From contig JASFAU010000010.1 in NCBI GenBank assembly GCA_039704465.1, positions 744,001 through 808,000 of the forward strand: 64,000 bases of DNA, in the 5' to 3' direction. The position numbers and the translations under genes are program-made. The stretch comes from Plasmodiophora brassicae. Its lineage: Eukaryota; Endomyxa; Phytomyxea; Plasmodiophorida; Plasmodiophoridae. Under the pieces are notes generated by a model. It searched no databases. It was not told where the DNA came from and worked only from the letters and a program-made list of their open reading frames with translations. Positions 32,984 to 44,069 of the stretch are shown one piece after another (position 1 is the first letter of the stretch; the number at the start of each line of letters is the position of its first letter).

Positions 32984-34024
32984 ATGACGGAGGCGGAGAC
33001 GGTCGCGGTGGGCGCCGCCCCGGTCGCCGCTGCTGCTGCTGACGCCGGCACGATGGTCGTCGAGGCCGGCGTATCGGAGCGTCTTGCGGGCAGGGACCGC
33101 GGCAGGCATCGGAAGCGCAAGGTGCCGTGCAATGCCGGCCGTCGTGGTCTACGGTATTGCGGTTTGACATGTGGGGTCGTATTAGGCGGCTGGGAAGTTC
33201 TCCGCAGTGCCTCCATTTACCCATTTCGTCAGCGTTCCGCTTTGCTCTCCTGCAACCCAGGACGTGTTCCTGTCGCTGAAGAATACGTTGCTTGAAAGGT
33301 ACCGACAACAGTGAGCGACATCGTCGTGGACTGACCCGATGCACCCACAGGTTCGCCGGCATGGAAGTCAACCTCGACGATAGTGTCTTTGTTCGTGCCT
33401 GCCGTCTGCATTTCACGATCGTCATGCTTCGTGGCCTTGATGACGAAGCGCGAATGCGGGCGGTGCACGACGCTCTGGAGTCGGTTCGTGATGAGATCCA
33501 GCGAATTCTGGGTGAATTGGGTGATGAACGTTCCCGATATCGGCTGATGCGCGCCAGCAGGAAACGGGCAGTGCCTCGTACGCCTCGAACGACTTGCAAC
33601 GATGCAAGTGGAACACCCGGAGAAAGCGCACGTCATCTATGCAGAGCCCGTTGCCGATGATGGCCTGGATCGGCTGAAGGCCGCCGCCAAGATCATTATC
33701 GACGCGTTGAGTAGGCGGGGTGTGCTGTTCCATCGCGACCTGCGTCTGCTGTACGACAGAGACTTCAATCCCGACGTGAAGTGGCACTGCACCATTATCA
33801 ACACCCGGCATCGGCTTGGGCGTCATCGTCAGCGGGTCCCTGTCGACGCCAGGTCCATCTTGCAGGACTTTGGCATGGCTGCTTGCGAGACTGTCAAGGC
33901 CGTTGAACTCTCAGCGTTGAGCGACCTGTCGGGAGATTCGGACACGGCGAACAAATACTACGGTGACGATCGCTTGTTTATCCTGGTTGCGTCATTGTTG
34001 ATCCATTGCAGATTGCGCATTTAA
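32984..34024 (+). CDS. 2H phosphoesterase superfamily protein (AKAP7/ASCC1-like)
   Basis: Exons 32984-33121, 33186-33298, 33351-33520 and from 33561 onwards, with introns of 64, 52 and 40 nt. A last 38-nt intron near 33976-34013 is probable; it gives about 230 aa ending at 34024. An Ala-rich N-terminus with a basic patch (RHRKRK) precedes THFVSVPLCSP, the start of the AKAP7-NLS/ASCC1 fold. The two catalytic motifs are LHFTIVML and WHCTIINT (HxT each), both intact. HVIYAEP and LKAAAKIIIDAL fit the family between them. No KH domain is seen upstream, so it is nearer AKAP7 than full ASCC1. Members hydrolyse 2',5' or cyclic phosphodiesters or act in RNA repair complexes. Confidence 0.85.
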
Positions 34025-34257
34025 AATTGATCTGGACAGCCAGGCCGGCGTATCTGCCAGTGCATCACCTGTGGTTTGTGCGACAGGTCTGTTCTCGGTA
34101 GCCGCACCAGCATGCTGTCAGCCCACGTCTGCCGTTTCGTTTTAGCGTCCCGGGCCGCTTGCGGGTTATAAACGAAGTCTCGTCCGCATTGGTAACACAG
34201 ACGATGGTTTCGCAACGCACTGCTGCCGCAAAGGAGGTCATCACCATCATGCATCAT
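34021..34257 (-). CDS. unassigned short ORF
   Basis: A 78-codon minus-strand frame with NHRLCYQCGRDFVYNPQ and TKRQTWADSMLVRLPR. It has two CxxC-spaced cysteines but no partner pair and no recognised family. It overlaps the stop of the 2H gene by 4 bp. It may be an exon of a decayed gene. Confidence 0.25.
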   Translation of the reverse strand: MMHDGDDLLCGSSALRNHRLCYQCGRDFVYNPQAARDAKTKRQTWADSMLVRLPRTDLSHKPQVMHWQIRRPGCPDQF

Positions 34258-34370
34258 TTCTTCTTAAGTGCATGGCAACGTCGTACCGAATATGAACTGG
34301 TGGATCGCTTTGCTGGATTGGACTGGCCAGCTGGACGCGCCGACTGCGTTGCACTGTGGAACGCAATCGC

Positions 34371-34512
34371 CGGAAGGTGTACAACCCTGGAGATTAACGG
34401 GCAGTACCTGCACAAACCACTTCTATCACCACAGGGGACGTCGGAAGGTGTACAACCCTGGAGATTAACGGGCAGTACCTGCACAAACCACTTCTATCAC
34501 CACAGGGGACGT
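34371..34512 (+). repeat. perfect 71-bp tandem duplication
   Basis: The unit beginning CGGAAGGTGTACAACCCTGG at 34371 is repeated from 34442 with no visible mismatch. Period 71 is not a multiple of 3, so a frame through it shifts between copies. Confidence 0.9.
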
Positions 34513-34656
34513 AAAGTTGGCCCTATCCGTCGCAAGTGATTGACTGGGTCGAGATTGAGTCATGCGCCATGACCTCACGTGTGTCTCGTCGGCGTTGACG
34601 TCATTGCTGAAGGACACCGCAAGCACCTATATCGGTTCTATTCGATCAAATTTGTC

Positions 34657-35193
34657 ATGAACGTTACATTATCCACACGCCGTCCTCTGGTCTATGTCGG
34701 CATGGCGTCCGATATTATTCACGAGGGCCACATCCACATAGTCAAGGTGGCACGAATGCACGGCACCGTCGTCGTCGGCCTGCTGACCGACGCTGCCATC
34801 GCTTCGTACAAGCGCCAACCGATCCTGTCGTACGAATCCCGCAAGACGGTCGTTGAGAACATCAAAGGCGTCGACCTGGTCATCCCTCAGCACGAGCACG
34901 ATTACCGACCGAACCTGGAGCTGCTACGCCCCGACTTCGTCGTTCACGGCGACGACTGGCGGTCTGGGCCTCAGGTTCACGTCCGCGAACAGGTCATCGA
35001 ATGCCTAGCGCAGTGGAACGGCATCCTTGTCGAACCTGCGTACACAACCGGCATCTCCACCACCGAGATCATCGAACGTTGCCAGCTGCGAACCGCCGCG
35101 CCCGTCAAAGCCGACGATCCGGACGCGGCCATCGTGTCCCCGCCCGTGTCCATTGCCCGGGCCGTGTCCCACGAATCGTTAACACCCACCTAA
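34657..35193 (+). CDS. phosphonate-type cytidylyltransferase, stand-alone
   Basis: A 178-aa intronless frame. The start is the Met before [14 protein letters not shown]. The nucleotidyltransferase HxGH motif is in [14 protein letters not shown], followed by [20 protein letters not shown] and [19 protein letters not shown], then [13 protein letters not shown] and the ISTTEII equivalent of ISSTxx. This matches the cytidylyltransferase domain found fused to or next to phosphoenolpyruvate mutase (AepX/PntC type), which activates 2-aminoethylphosphonate or similar with CTP, more closely than choline- or ethanolamine-phosphate cytidylyltransferases. No PEP mutase lies nearby. The C-terminal 30 residues are low-complexity. 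A bacterial origin by transfer is possible. Confidence 0.85.
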   Translation: MNVTLSTRRPLVYVGMASDIIHEGHIHIVKVARMHGTVVVGLLTDAAIASYKRQPILSYESRKTVVENIKGVDLVIPQHEHDYRPNLELLRPDFVVHGDDWRSGPQVHVREQVIECLAQWNGILVEPAYTTGISTTEIIERCQLRTAAPVKADDPDAAIVSPPVSIARAVSHESLTPT

Positions 35194-35337
35194 CACGTCA
35201 GCATGGACGAACCGTCGTCGCTGAATCATAAAATGGCTCCTCTTCGGTATTGTTCATTGCCATTGGGCAGGCGGCAACTCTGTCAGTGACGGGCACAGTG
35301 TGTGTGTGCCCAGTCGTGCAGTTGGACAACGTTGGCG

Positions 35338-38300
35338 ATGGAAGCCCTGGTTCGGTCCCAGATCAGCGACGCGGTCGATCGGAACGATGCGCCCGCTCTG
35401 GAGCGTATCCTCAAGGAACAGGTTGAATGCCAGCGGCAGACACGAACAGAGGGCATGCTGTCCAATGCCGCCCTTGTAATCGCCGCCGAAGCAGCCATCA
35501 AGGTGCCTGGCACAGAACCGGGTGCCTTCCGCTCATCTGAATATGGCCCATCAGCTGGGCCTTGTCGAACGCGCCGAGCGCTGCCTGCACGAGTTCCACC
35601 TGAACGACCCGCGGCAGGACCAGTTCCTGGCCCGGGCCCGACTCGTCGAGGCCCAGATCGCGTACAGCAGGGCGCGCGGCCTGAAAGACCAGGTCTGCGC
35701 CGCCGCCAGTCCCTCTGGGCATCACTCACCCGCATCTGTGCAGAGCCTGCTGCAGCAGGTGCAGGCCGCCATTGCGTCCGTCAGTAGCGCTCTGGCCATC
35801 GCCCTGCGTAACAAGAGGCGCGTCGTCGTGTTTGGGTGCCAGGTGCTCGCGCACGTCTCTAACAATGACACAGTTACGCGTTCCTGATCTACAACTGCTC
35901 GGTCGTGTACTGGACGATCGCCCGGTGCCTGTTCAGGCCGAACATGCGGAAGCACGCGACCCCGTCCCTGCAGGCCATTACAGACGCCATGATGAAGAAC
36001 GCCAAGGACCAGATCCCCAAGGACTGGCTCGTCGAGTTCGTCATCGCGTTGGCGACGTGCTGCGACGATGCGGGCGACGCCGCTGGTGCAGGCAAGAACG
36101 CCAACGACGCGCTGGCCCTCGTCAAAGACCTGCCCAGGTCCACTCAGGTAAACCGTCCCGCATTCATCGTCTCGTTCGCCCTGTCGACGCTAACGCGCTC
36201 GCGGTCCAGATTCGCGTCATTCGGCTGTGCGTGCACGTGAACAGGGGAAAGGGGTCGATACCGTCGATAGCGCTGCCGCTGACGAGCCTGAAGGCCATCG
36301 TCGCCGTCCAGTCGGTGTTGTCGGGCATGGTGAAGCCCGACCAGGTCGCGGGCAAGCTTCGGGAGGCGCTGCAGGCCGTCGACCAGGACCCGCGTACCGA
36401 ACCGAAACAGGTACAAGCATGTGGGAAGCGCGCGCCGTTACGCTGAACGTCATGCAAAGCTGGACCTGAACAAACTGGACGTCGTCGGGGAGATCTCGCG
36501 GGTCGCGTTCCACTTCGGGGCGCTGGACGTCGCGCAGGCCTGCATCGACCATTCGCTGTTCTGCAAGAGCTTCGCCGGGTTGCGGAAGGCGTGGATGCTG
36601 GCCGAGCTGACCGGCGCCGAGGTGACGATCCAGGCGAAGGAGGCCAACGCCAGGTGCCCCCGGTCCCAGTCGTCGACGTCCTGTCCAGCGCGCTGACAAT
36701 GCTACGCAGGCGCGCGCTGCCCGACGTGCGCCTGTCGTGTCTGAAATCGATCACGCAGACGCTGGACGGGTCGTTACGATCGCGTGACGTCGACCTAATC
36801 CACGACGTGGCCGCCACGATCTGGAACATGGCCCTGCCGCTCTTCCGCGATCAGTACCGGCACGAGATCCACAGTTACCTTCGCAAATGCACCGACGTCC
36901 GTCGCCATCCCCCGTCCGTCCCCGCTTACGTATCGACTCGTCTCCCGGTAGGCCTTGTGTCTGGTCGACTCCCCGCTGTACGACCTCCGCGTTCAGTTCC
37001 ACTACGAGCTGGCCCTGTGCGAGCTCGCCGACGACGATCAAGCCAAAGCGGTACGTCGGGCAAAGCAGACGTGGGCCGACCCCTGACATTGGCGAAAGCG
37101 CCGCGAGCTGGACGCGGCCGCCCTGCTGGACGGCAGCATCCCTGTCGATCAGTTACCCGCGGAGCTACGCGGCCTGCCGAACGTCGCGGAGTTCCAGCGC
37201 CCACTGGACAGGTACCCGCACAGGCTGCAGTCAACCACGGCGTGTGCGCGGCCCAAAAATAGCGTTCCCTCGACAGGTACATTGTCCCGCTGCGCAAGCG
37301 CCTGCAGTTGTGCGCGGGGGCCGCCGGCGACCCCGCCGAGGGCGAAGACCGGGCCGTGCTGCTGGTGGAGCACAGCAGCGAGGTCAAGGATCGCCGCGCG
37401 AAACGCCGCCTGCTGCTGGCGGCCGCTCGTCAGGTCGACCTGTGCCCGGAGGGCGACCAGCGCGCCAGGTCGGCGCTGTGGTGGTCGCTGGCGACGCACA
37501 GCTGGGCGACCGGCATGCTGGATCTGGCGGAGCAGTTCGCCGGCAACGTCGTCGCCGTCCACTGGCCGCCGGATGCCACCGGGCGCCCCTGGCTCGTCCA
37601 GCAGTGTCGCGCCGAGATGCTGCGGGCGCAGGTCGCCGAGGCCCGCGGCGACCTCGACGCCGTCCTCGGCGCTTGCACACACGCTCTGGAGGTCAGCGTG
37701 TCGTTGCACGCCGACTCCCTCATCGTCGGCGCCGTTGCCACGCTCTGGAACGTCCTCCGCAAACGAGCGTTCATGACGGATCAAACGACACTGCCGTCGT
37801 CGGTCGTCTCCGCCCTCACCAAGGCGCACGAAGCGCTCAGGCAGTGCAGTGACCCGTTAGTCGGCCGCCCGTCTCGTCGATCACGTCTCCGATCTGACAT
37901 CGTGGTCGCAGGGACCGTTCGATGCAGTGTCAGATCGGTCTGGTGCTCGCTCGAGCCCTGGACGCCCCGGCGGCCAAGAAGGTCTGCATCGACCTGATCG
38001 ACCCGATCGCGCCCGTGGCGACCGTCGCCGACCTGCTGCGCGTCCTCGAGCGGGTCAGTCCCGGGTACGCGTTGCCGAAGCCCGCCGACCCCGGCCACGC
38101 CATCGACTACGACCTGGCGCAGGTGATCGTGTTGCTGGAACGGGCGCGAACCGGGGACGCGCGCGCCTCGAGCATGATGCAGGCGAAGGCGATACTGGAC
38201 CGCCTGACCGACCTGTCGGATCGAGGCCATCGCCGTACCCGACTGACGTTGCTGTCGTCGGTCGCCGACGTCGCCTGCGACCTGGGGCAACCGGCCGTCG

Positions 38301-41300
38301 CCCTGGCGATCTGCGCATCGTCGTGCAAGGGAGGCGACGACGACGACGACGACGACCTGGCGTCGTTGTCGTCCATCGAATGCGCCGCTGGGCGATGCCT
38401 CGTGTCCCTGGCCGGCAACGAGCCCCTGTCCCGGGACGCGATCCTACGCGAAGCCGTGCGACACCTCGACCAGGCCGTCCAGGTTCGCCTTTATTCGGTG
38501 CTGCCCGCCTCGATGATCCATGACGCCCCTCCCCCATTGTTCAGTTCGCCGTGCGCGCCGGCAACGTCGCCCTTGTCGAGCAGGCGTGCTCTTGGTTCTG
38601 GGCGGCAATCTCGTCCGACCGGGGCCGGCCGGACGACGACGTTGCCGCGCTGGAGAGCGTCGTACGTGGCACGCTGCGAGCGCCCGGGGCGGCTCCCGAA
38701 CTTCGCCTGCGCCTGTACGACCTGCTGCTGTGCAGGTACCGCCGGCGTGCCCTGTTCCAGGTCGACAGCGCTGCGCTGCCGGTGGCGACGTTGCCAACCG
38801 GGGTTGACGTTCGGTGCGCTGTAGGAGGCCGTCGACATCAGCGCGGCGATGCTGAAGGCCCTGCCGGATGCGCTCGGCAGGCGCGTCTGGGAGCACCGCC
38901 TGCACTGCCTGGCGGCGCTCGGCGCGCCCATCAAACCGGCGTTCGCGAGCGTCCGGGACGCGTCCGCCGGGTTCCAGGCCAAGGTCGACGCGAGGCGCAT
39001 CGGCGACGTCCGCCAGCGGCTAACCGGGTGTCTGGGTGTGTGTCTCCACAGGTGTACCTGGACCTGGCGCGGCATGCCAGCGACGAAGGGCAGCAGCTGC
39101 GGTTCCTGCAGGAGAGCATCGCCTGCACGGTGGACGGTTCCGTCGATCGCGCCCTGCACTGGATCGCGCTGGCGCAATGGGCGCACCGGCGCCGGGAGCG
39201 CGCCCGCGCCGACGGCGCCCTGCAGGCGGCCGCCCAGATCCTGTCGCAGCGTACGCCCTCGGCCCGCCCAGACCACTGTTGCCGCCTGTCTCTAACCCCC
39301 AACACCCGGGCGCAGTGCACGCGAACGCGAACGCGAAATCGAAACCGGTGGCGGCGCTCGACGTCCTGCTGGCGTACACGTGCACGCTCCAGGCCGTCTG
39401 CAACCCGGACGACGCCGAGCGGGTCGCGTCCCGCGCCGTCGACCACATCGTCGACGTCCTGCGTCGGTCGCTGGCCCTGATCCGAGGTCGGCGATCACGT
39501 TGCCCATCGATCGACGACGTTGACCGGGGTGGGGCGCGCCGTGCAGGCGACGACGACGTGATGGAGGAGGCGATCAGCGACGCGTCGCTGCGCGCGATGG
39601 CGTCCTGCACCGACGACGCGGGCTGCCTGTCCCGGTCGTCGATCGCGTCCCGCCGCGTCCTGCGGTCGGTGCACAGCGCCCTGGACGGGCGCCTCGTCGA
39701 CATCCTGCAGGGCCTGGGCCGCGACGACGTCGTCCTGCCCGTGCTGAACCTGACGCGGTACATCGACGGGCACCTGCTGCCCGGCTGTCCACAGCGTTCG
39801 ACGCGGACGACGCTGCGCCTGGCGTTGCACTGGCATCGGCGCCAGCAGATCGACCGGTGCCGCGCCCTGCTGAACGACGTGCCCAGGGCGGCCGACGACG
39901 ACGCCGAGGCCGCCAGGCTCATGGCCCGTCTGGGGCGCTTCCCGGTCGGCGTCGTCGCCCGCGACGCGCCGTCGCCCATGTCGGCACTTCGGGCCCGGTT
40001 GGCGACGTGCGCGCGCCTGGACGACGACGACGACGACGATGCGATCCGGATGCTGGAGGCGCTGGAGGACGACCTGCGCCCGATGGTTCGGCAGGCGGCG
40101 ACGCCGACGGCGCGCCTGCTCGGCCGCGTCTTCCTGGAACTGGCCGACCGGAAGCGGCGTCGCGCGCATCGACCCGTTGACCCGCCGCTCGCCTCGTCGT
40201 TCGTCGCCGTCCCAGGTCCAGGGGGGTCGTCCCCTTCGTCTGCCGCTGCTGACGCCGGGCGCGTCTGACCAGCGCGTGTGTGTGCAGGACGGGATCCCGC
40301 GCCGGTCATCGCCTACCTGCAGGCGGCGGCGGCGGACGGTGCCGGCAGGAGCGACGACGACGACGACGACGGCGATCGGTCGTCGTTCATGCTGGCGAGT
40401 CGGGCGCTGAACCTGCTGCCGTCCGGTCGGCACCGGGCGCGCGCCCACCTGCTGATCGCGATGTCCGGCCGGGGCGACGCCGCCCGCGACGCGATCCGCG
40501 AGGCGCGCCTCGCCGACGACATGGCCGTCGCGTTCCAGGCGGAGGTGGCGATCGCGCGACGGTCGGGCAGCGTGGCGCACCTGGCCATGGCGCTGGAGGC
40601 GCACGTGCGCGGCCAGGCGCTCGCGTTGCTGAGCGCCGACGCCCCGGGCCACGCCGGCGCCGTCCAGGCGCTGTTGCGACGTCGCGCCCGGCTGCTGAAG
40701 CGCGGGCGCGCGTTCACGCGGGACGCCGACGACGTCGAGCGGCACCTCGGCGCGTGCAGCCAGGCGTGGCGGCGCGTCGCCCTCCGGGACGTCGCCCCCG
40801 ACACGATCGGGGCGGCGTTGCCCGCCGACGTCATCGTTGTCCTGGTCTGCCCCAGCGACGGCGGCGCCCTGGCCGGGGTCGTCGCGCGCGACACGACCCG
40901 GATCGCGCACGGCGGGACGGTCGACGAGGCGGTCGGTGCGGGGGCGCTCGTGCAGATGACGGCAGGCGCCTGACTGCCTGTAGGTGTCGGGGGCGATCGG
41001 CGCGGACGGGCTGCCGTCCGACAAGCACGTCGTCGTCTGCGCGCACGCCGCCTACTTCCCGGTGCCGTTCGAGACGATGCCGTGCTTCGCAGGGGTACAC
41101 GCGTGCCCGTTGATCGGGGCGGCGGTTCTGACACCCACATAGTCGCTGAGCGTCGCGCGCGACCTGTCGCTGGCCAGCGTCGAGCAGCGCCTGACGCCGG
41201 CGGACGACCTGGTCCCCAGCGACGACGCGTCGACGTTCGCGCTGGTTGCCGACGACGCCAACGAGGGCGCGGCGGCGCTGGCAGGGGAGGGCTGGAAGGT

Positions 41301-41748
41301 CGTGGTCAGCCATTGCCGATCGGGCCGCCGACGCCTGTGTGATCGTCCGGTGCAGGTGATGTCTGGGGGGATCTCCACCGGGCAGATGCAGGCGGCGCTG
41401 ACGACGACGTTCTCGTGCGTCACCGTCGTCTGCCGGACGACCGTGTCGGCCGTGGTCCCGATCGGGAGCCTCTATGCCCTGGATGCGCACCGCCTATCGC
41501 TCCTGCACATCGTCGAGCGGATGGGGCCCCCGCCGCCCGTCGACACAGCAGAGTGCGATTCGCTGTACAGCCGGGCGTTGCACCTGTCGTTGAGCGGGAT
41601 CGGCGCGATCGTCCTGACGACCGGCACCGACAGCGTCGCCGAGTGTGCCGCGTTCTGGCGCGCCGTCGAGCGGCACGACCAGCCGATCGGGCGCATCGCC
41701 CGCCCGCCACACACCATCCTCGTCGGCACGCCAGGCCGCATCCTATAA
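35338..41748 (+). CDS. CFAP46: CFAP46-like axonemal central-apparatus protein
   Basis: A long multi-exon gene, very GC-rich at third positions, starting MEALVRSQISDAVDRND at 35338. Short introns (about 50-60 nt) separate blocks such as LGLVERAERCLHEFHL, LIYNCSVVYWTIARCLFRPN, WLVEFVIALATCCDDAGDA, LNKLDVVGEISRVAFHFGAL and, further on, ATLWNVLRKRA and WWSLATHSWATGML. The motif (Y)N.SVVYW…RP, with TPR-like helical repeats across more than 1800 aa, is that of CFAP46/FAP46 in the C1d projection of the central pair. The 3' end (41040-41748) includes VVVCAHAAYFPVPFE and VLTTGTDSVAECAAFWRAVE, ending GRIL. Several poly-Asp tracts are coded by GAC repeats. Exact exon borders were not all worked out. Exon 1 ends at about 35503. 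Confidence 0.75.
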
Positions 41749-41848
41749 ACCAGCGCCGACTTCCGCTCAGCGTTCGTACGCCCAAACCGCCAGGCGCACG
41801 GGGAGGAGAGCCAGGCAGGCGTGTATGATGTGCACACCGTCGTCGTCA

Positions 41849-43075
41849 TCACGGCACGACCTTGGTGGAGATTTGCGGCCCCGGGCCGCCTTTCGTCACA
41901 ATGATCTGGCGGACGCGATGACGATGGCGCCGGGTTGCACGGGGGCGCACAGACGACAGGTCGGGGCACAGGCGCAGCGGGTCGCGTACGAACGTCGGCC
42001 GGTCGCCGGCGTCGTCCGGGGCGAACGCCTCGACCATGCTGGATAGGAGGTCCGGCAGGTCCTGTTCCCGCGTGAACAGGCAGGCGTTCGGCCCGGCGTC
42101 GAACGTGTACGCTGCCCGAATACGATCGTGGTTGAACGCGTGGACGGCGTCGATGATGGCGTGCGATACGTCGTTCAGGTAGAAGACGGGCGGGTACGTG
42201 TCGGCACAGACGGCGTGGAACTGGTTGCTGTCTCGCATGACGAGTTCCGCAAACTCGCCAAAGTCCTTCTGTTTGATCGCCGATTTGAACGCCTGCATAC
42301 GCGGTTCGACAACGTGCCCGGCGCGGTAGGCGAGCAACTCGGACGTCTCCACGGATCGTCGCATGCCCATCGTGCTGCCGACCTCCTTCTCGCCCGACGA
42401 CACCACGAGGATCACGACGCGCAGGTCCGACCAGTGGGACTCGTCGACGAATTGCCGGGCGACGCTGTCGTGGCCCGTGGCGTCGTCGCTGCCCTTCTCC
42501 CAGGTGACGAACCCGCCGAACATGCTGCGGCAGGCGCTGCCGGATCCCTGCCGAGCGATGGTTGTCGCCTCGCCTGGGAAACTCTCACGACAGGAGTAGA
42601 ACGTCATCAGGGCGGACGTCAGACACGCCAACCCCGACGCCGACGACGCCAAGCCCGCCGCCGTCGGGAAATCGTTGCGGCATTCCAGACGAATCGGCTG
42701 GCGCGTGAACGATTCCGATTTCGTGGACAGGCGACGACACGCCTGAAGAACGGCCTGCAGGCGGGCGTTCCCGTCCAAGTCGCAGGGCCTGGCCGAGCAT
42801 AGTATCAGATGCCCTGGGACCATAACTGGGGGCGATTGATCCGCTTGCACGTACGTTCCGTTCAGGAGCATTTCGTCGCCGGCGAGGTCGGGCCCGGGCG
42901 CGACCGTGATCGACGAGGCCATGCAGTCGACGTGCAGCGTCAGGCTCAGGGACGCGTGCAGCGGCAGGACGAGGCGCTCGTCGCGTTTGCCCCAGTACTT
43001 CAGCACGGCCATGTTGATCGGCGCCCGGCACGACACGACGACCGCGCCGTCGTCGTCGCCCATCGCCGCCGACAT
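41849..43075 (-). CDS. MVD: mevalonate diphosphate decarboxylase
   Basis: Two exons, 43075-42855 and 42788-41849, around a 66-nt intron (GTACGT...GCCAG), give 386 aa. Features in order: APINMAVLKYWGKRDE, LPLHASLSLTL, the GHMP loop FPTAAGLASSASGLACL, SGSACRSMFGGFVTWEKG, TMGMRRSVETS, and YTFDAGPNACLF. The family's conserved Asp (in FDAGPN) and Ser (in SSASG) are present. It makes isopentenyl diphosphate from mevalonate 5-diphosphate, so the organism uses the mevalonate pathway. The start could also be 43096 (7 codons longer). It converges on CFAP46 with 100 bp between stops. Confidence 0.95.
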   Translation of the reverse strand: MSAAMGDDDGAVVVSCRAPINMAVLKYWGKRDERLVLPLHASLSLTLHVDCMASSITVAPGPDLAGDEMLLNGTYVQADQSPPVMVPGHLILCSARPCDLDGNARLQAVLQACRRLSTKSESFTRQPIRLECRNDFPTAAGLASSASGLACLTSALMTFYSCRESFPGEATTIARQGSGSACRSMFGGFVTWEKGSDDATGHDSVARQFVDESHWSDLRVVILVVSSGEKEVGSTMGMRRSVETSELLAYRAGHVVEPRMQAFKSAIKQKDFGEFAELVMRDSNQFHAVCADTYPPVFYLNDVSHAIIDAVHAFNHDRIRAAYTFDAGPNACLFTREQDLPDLLSSMVEAFAPDDAGDRPTFVRDPLRLCPDLSSVRPRATRRHRHRVRQIIVTKGGPGPQISTKVVP

Positions 43076-43411
43076 TCCGCAATGAACGCAGCGCACGACA
43101 TGCGCTGCTCCGGCGACAGCTTTGACAGGGTCGACCCCGGGCGCAGCCCCGCAGTTGTGCCGGAGTCTGGATCATCGCAATGGCGACCCGTCATCTTGGC
43201 GGGTGGAAATGGAATTTCCCCACTTGAGGATTTAGCCAGATGACGGCAATTGAGGGCGCGTGTCATGCGCTTTATGCCCCCGCCTTGACTGGACACAGTC
43301 GTTTCACGCAGCGGATTCTGGTTCTGTCTACGATACTTGGAACGCCCGACCGAGGGCTTTGGCCGGGGTAGAAAAGGCACTTTACGGGTCGGCGACAGCC
43401 GAAGACTTTCG

Positions 43412-43862
43412 CCGACAAGTGTGCCGCCTTCTGGCGCGCCATCGAGCGGCACGACCGGCTGCCGACGTCCTTCTCGCCCGGCGACAGCGACTCGTCGACG
43501 AATTGCCGGGCGACGCTGTCGCGGCCCCTGGCATCGTCGCTGCCCTGCTCCCAGGTCACGAACCCGACGAACACGGTCCGGCAGGCGCTGCCGGACCCCT
43601 GCCGAGCGATGGTGGTCGTCCCGCCTGGGAAACTCTCTCGACAGGAGTAGGACTCTATCAGGGCGGACGTCAGGCACGCCAACCCCGACGCCGACGACGC
43701 CAGGCCGGCCGCCGTCGGGAAATCGTTGCGACAATCCAGACGAATCGGCTGGCGCGTGAACGACTCCGATTTCGTCGACAGGCGACGGCACGCCCGAAGA
43801 ACGGCCTGCAGCCGGCTCGTTACCTTCCAGGTCGCAGGGCCTGGCCGCGCATAGTATTTGGT
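43412..43862 (-). pseudogene. broken duplicate of MVD joined to a CFAP46 3'-end fragment
   Basis: From 43862 to about 43460 the minus strand repeats MVD exon 2 from the intron acceptor through FPTAAGLASSASG to the ARQFVDES region, with substitutions, then lacks about 36 nt before SPGEK and stops matching. At 43412-43461 the plus strand matches the CFAP46 3' exon around 41636-41690 (TGTGCCGC…GGCGCGCC…GAGCGGCACGACC). The first MVD exon and the last 200 codons are missing. It is therefore a chimeric duplicate of the neighbouring locus. Confidence 0.85.
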
Positions 43863-44069
43863 GGCGGTTCCCCGACTGCGACCGGGTGCAGGTTCTACCG
43901 ACCGGGTCCAACGTTTGGCGAATGAAACAGCGATCTGCATTCGCCGAGTTGCTAAATTTGTCGCGCGGGTCGGCCAATAATTGGCGAGTGCAGTCGCGGA
44001 GGCGCGTCGCCGGCGGAGGATCCGCGCGCGTTGGGCAGGTGCCGGTACGGCGGGCGGCGCTCCGCGGCA

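Noticed and set aside
36887..37852. 321-codon plus-strand ORF
   Set aside because: Wrong frame relative to the helical CFAP46 exons; composition is Arg/Ser/Pro shadow type.
39020..41024. Very long minus-strand ORFs (up to about 500 codons)
   Set aside because: Shadows of the GC3-rich CFAP46 exons; Arg/Ala-rich, low-complexity, no family match.
41040..41748. Separase or CHAT protease domain at the end of the large gene
   Set aside because: No convincing His/Cys catalytic pair in the expected spacing; resemblance is limited to short stretches.
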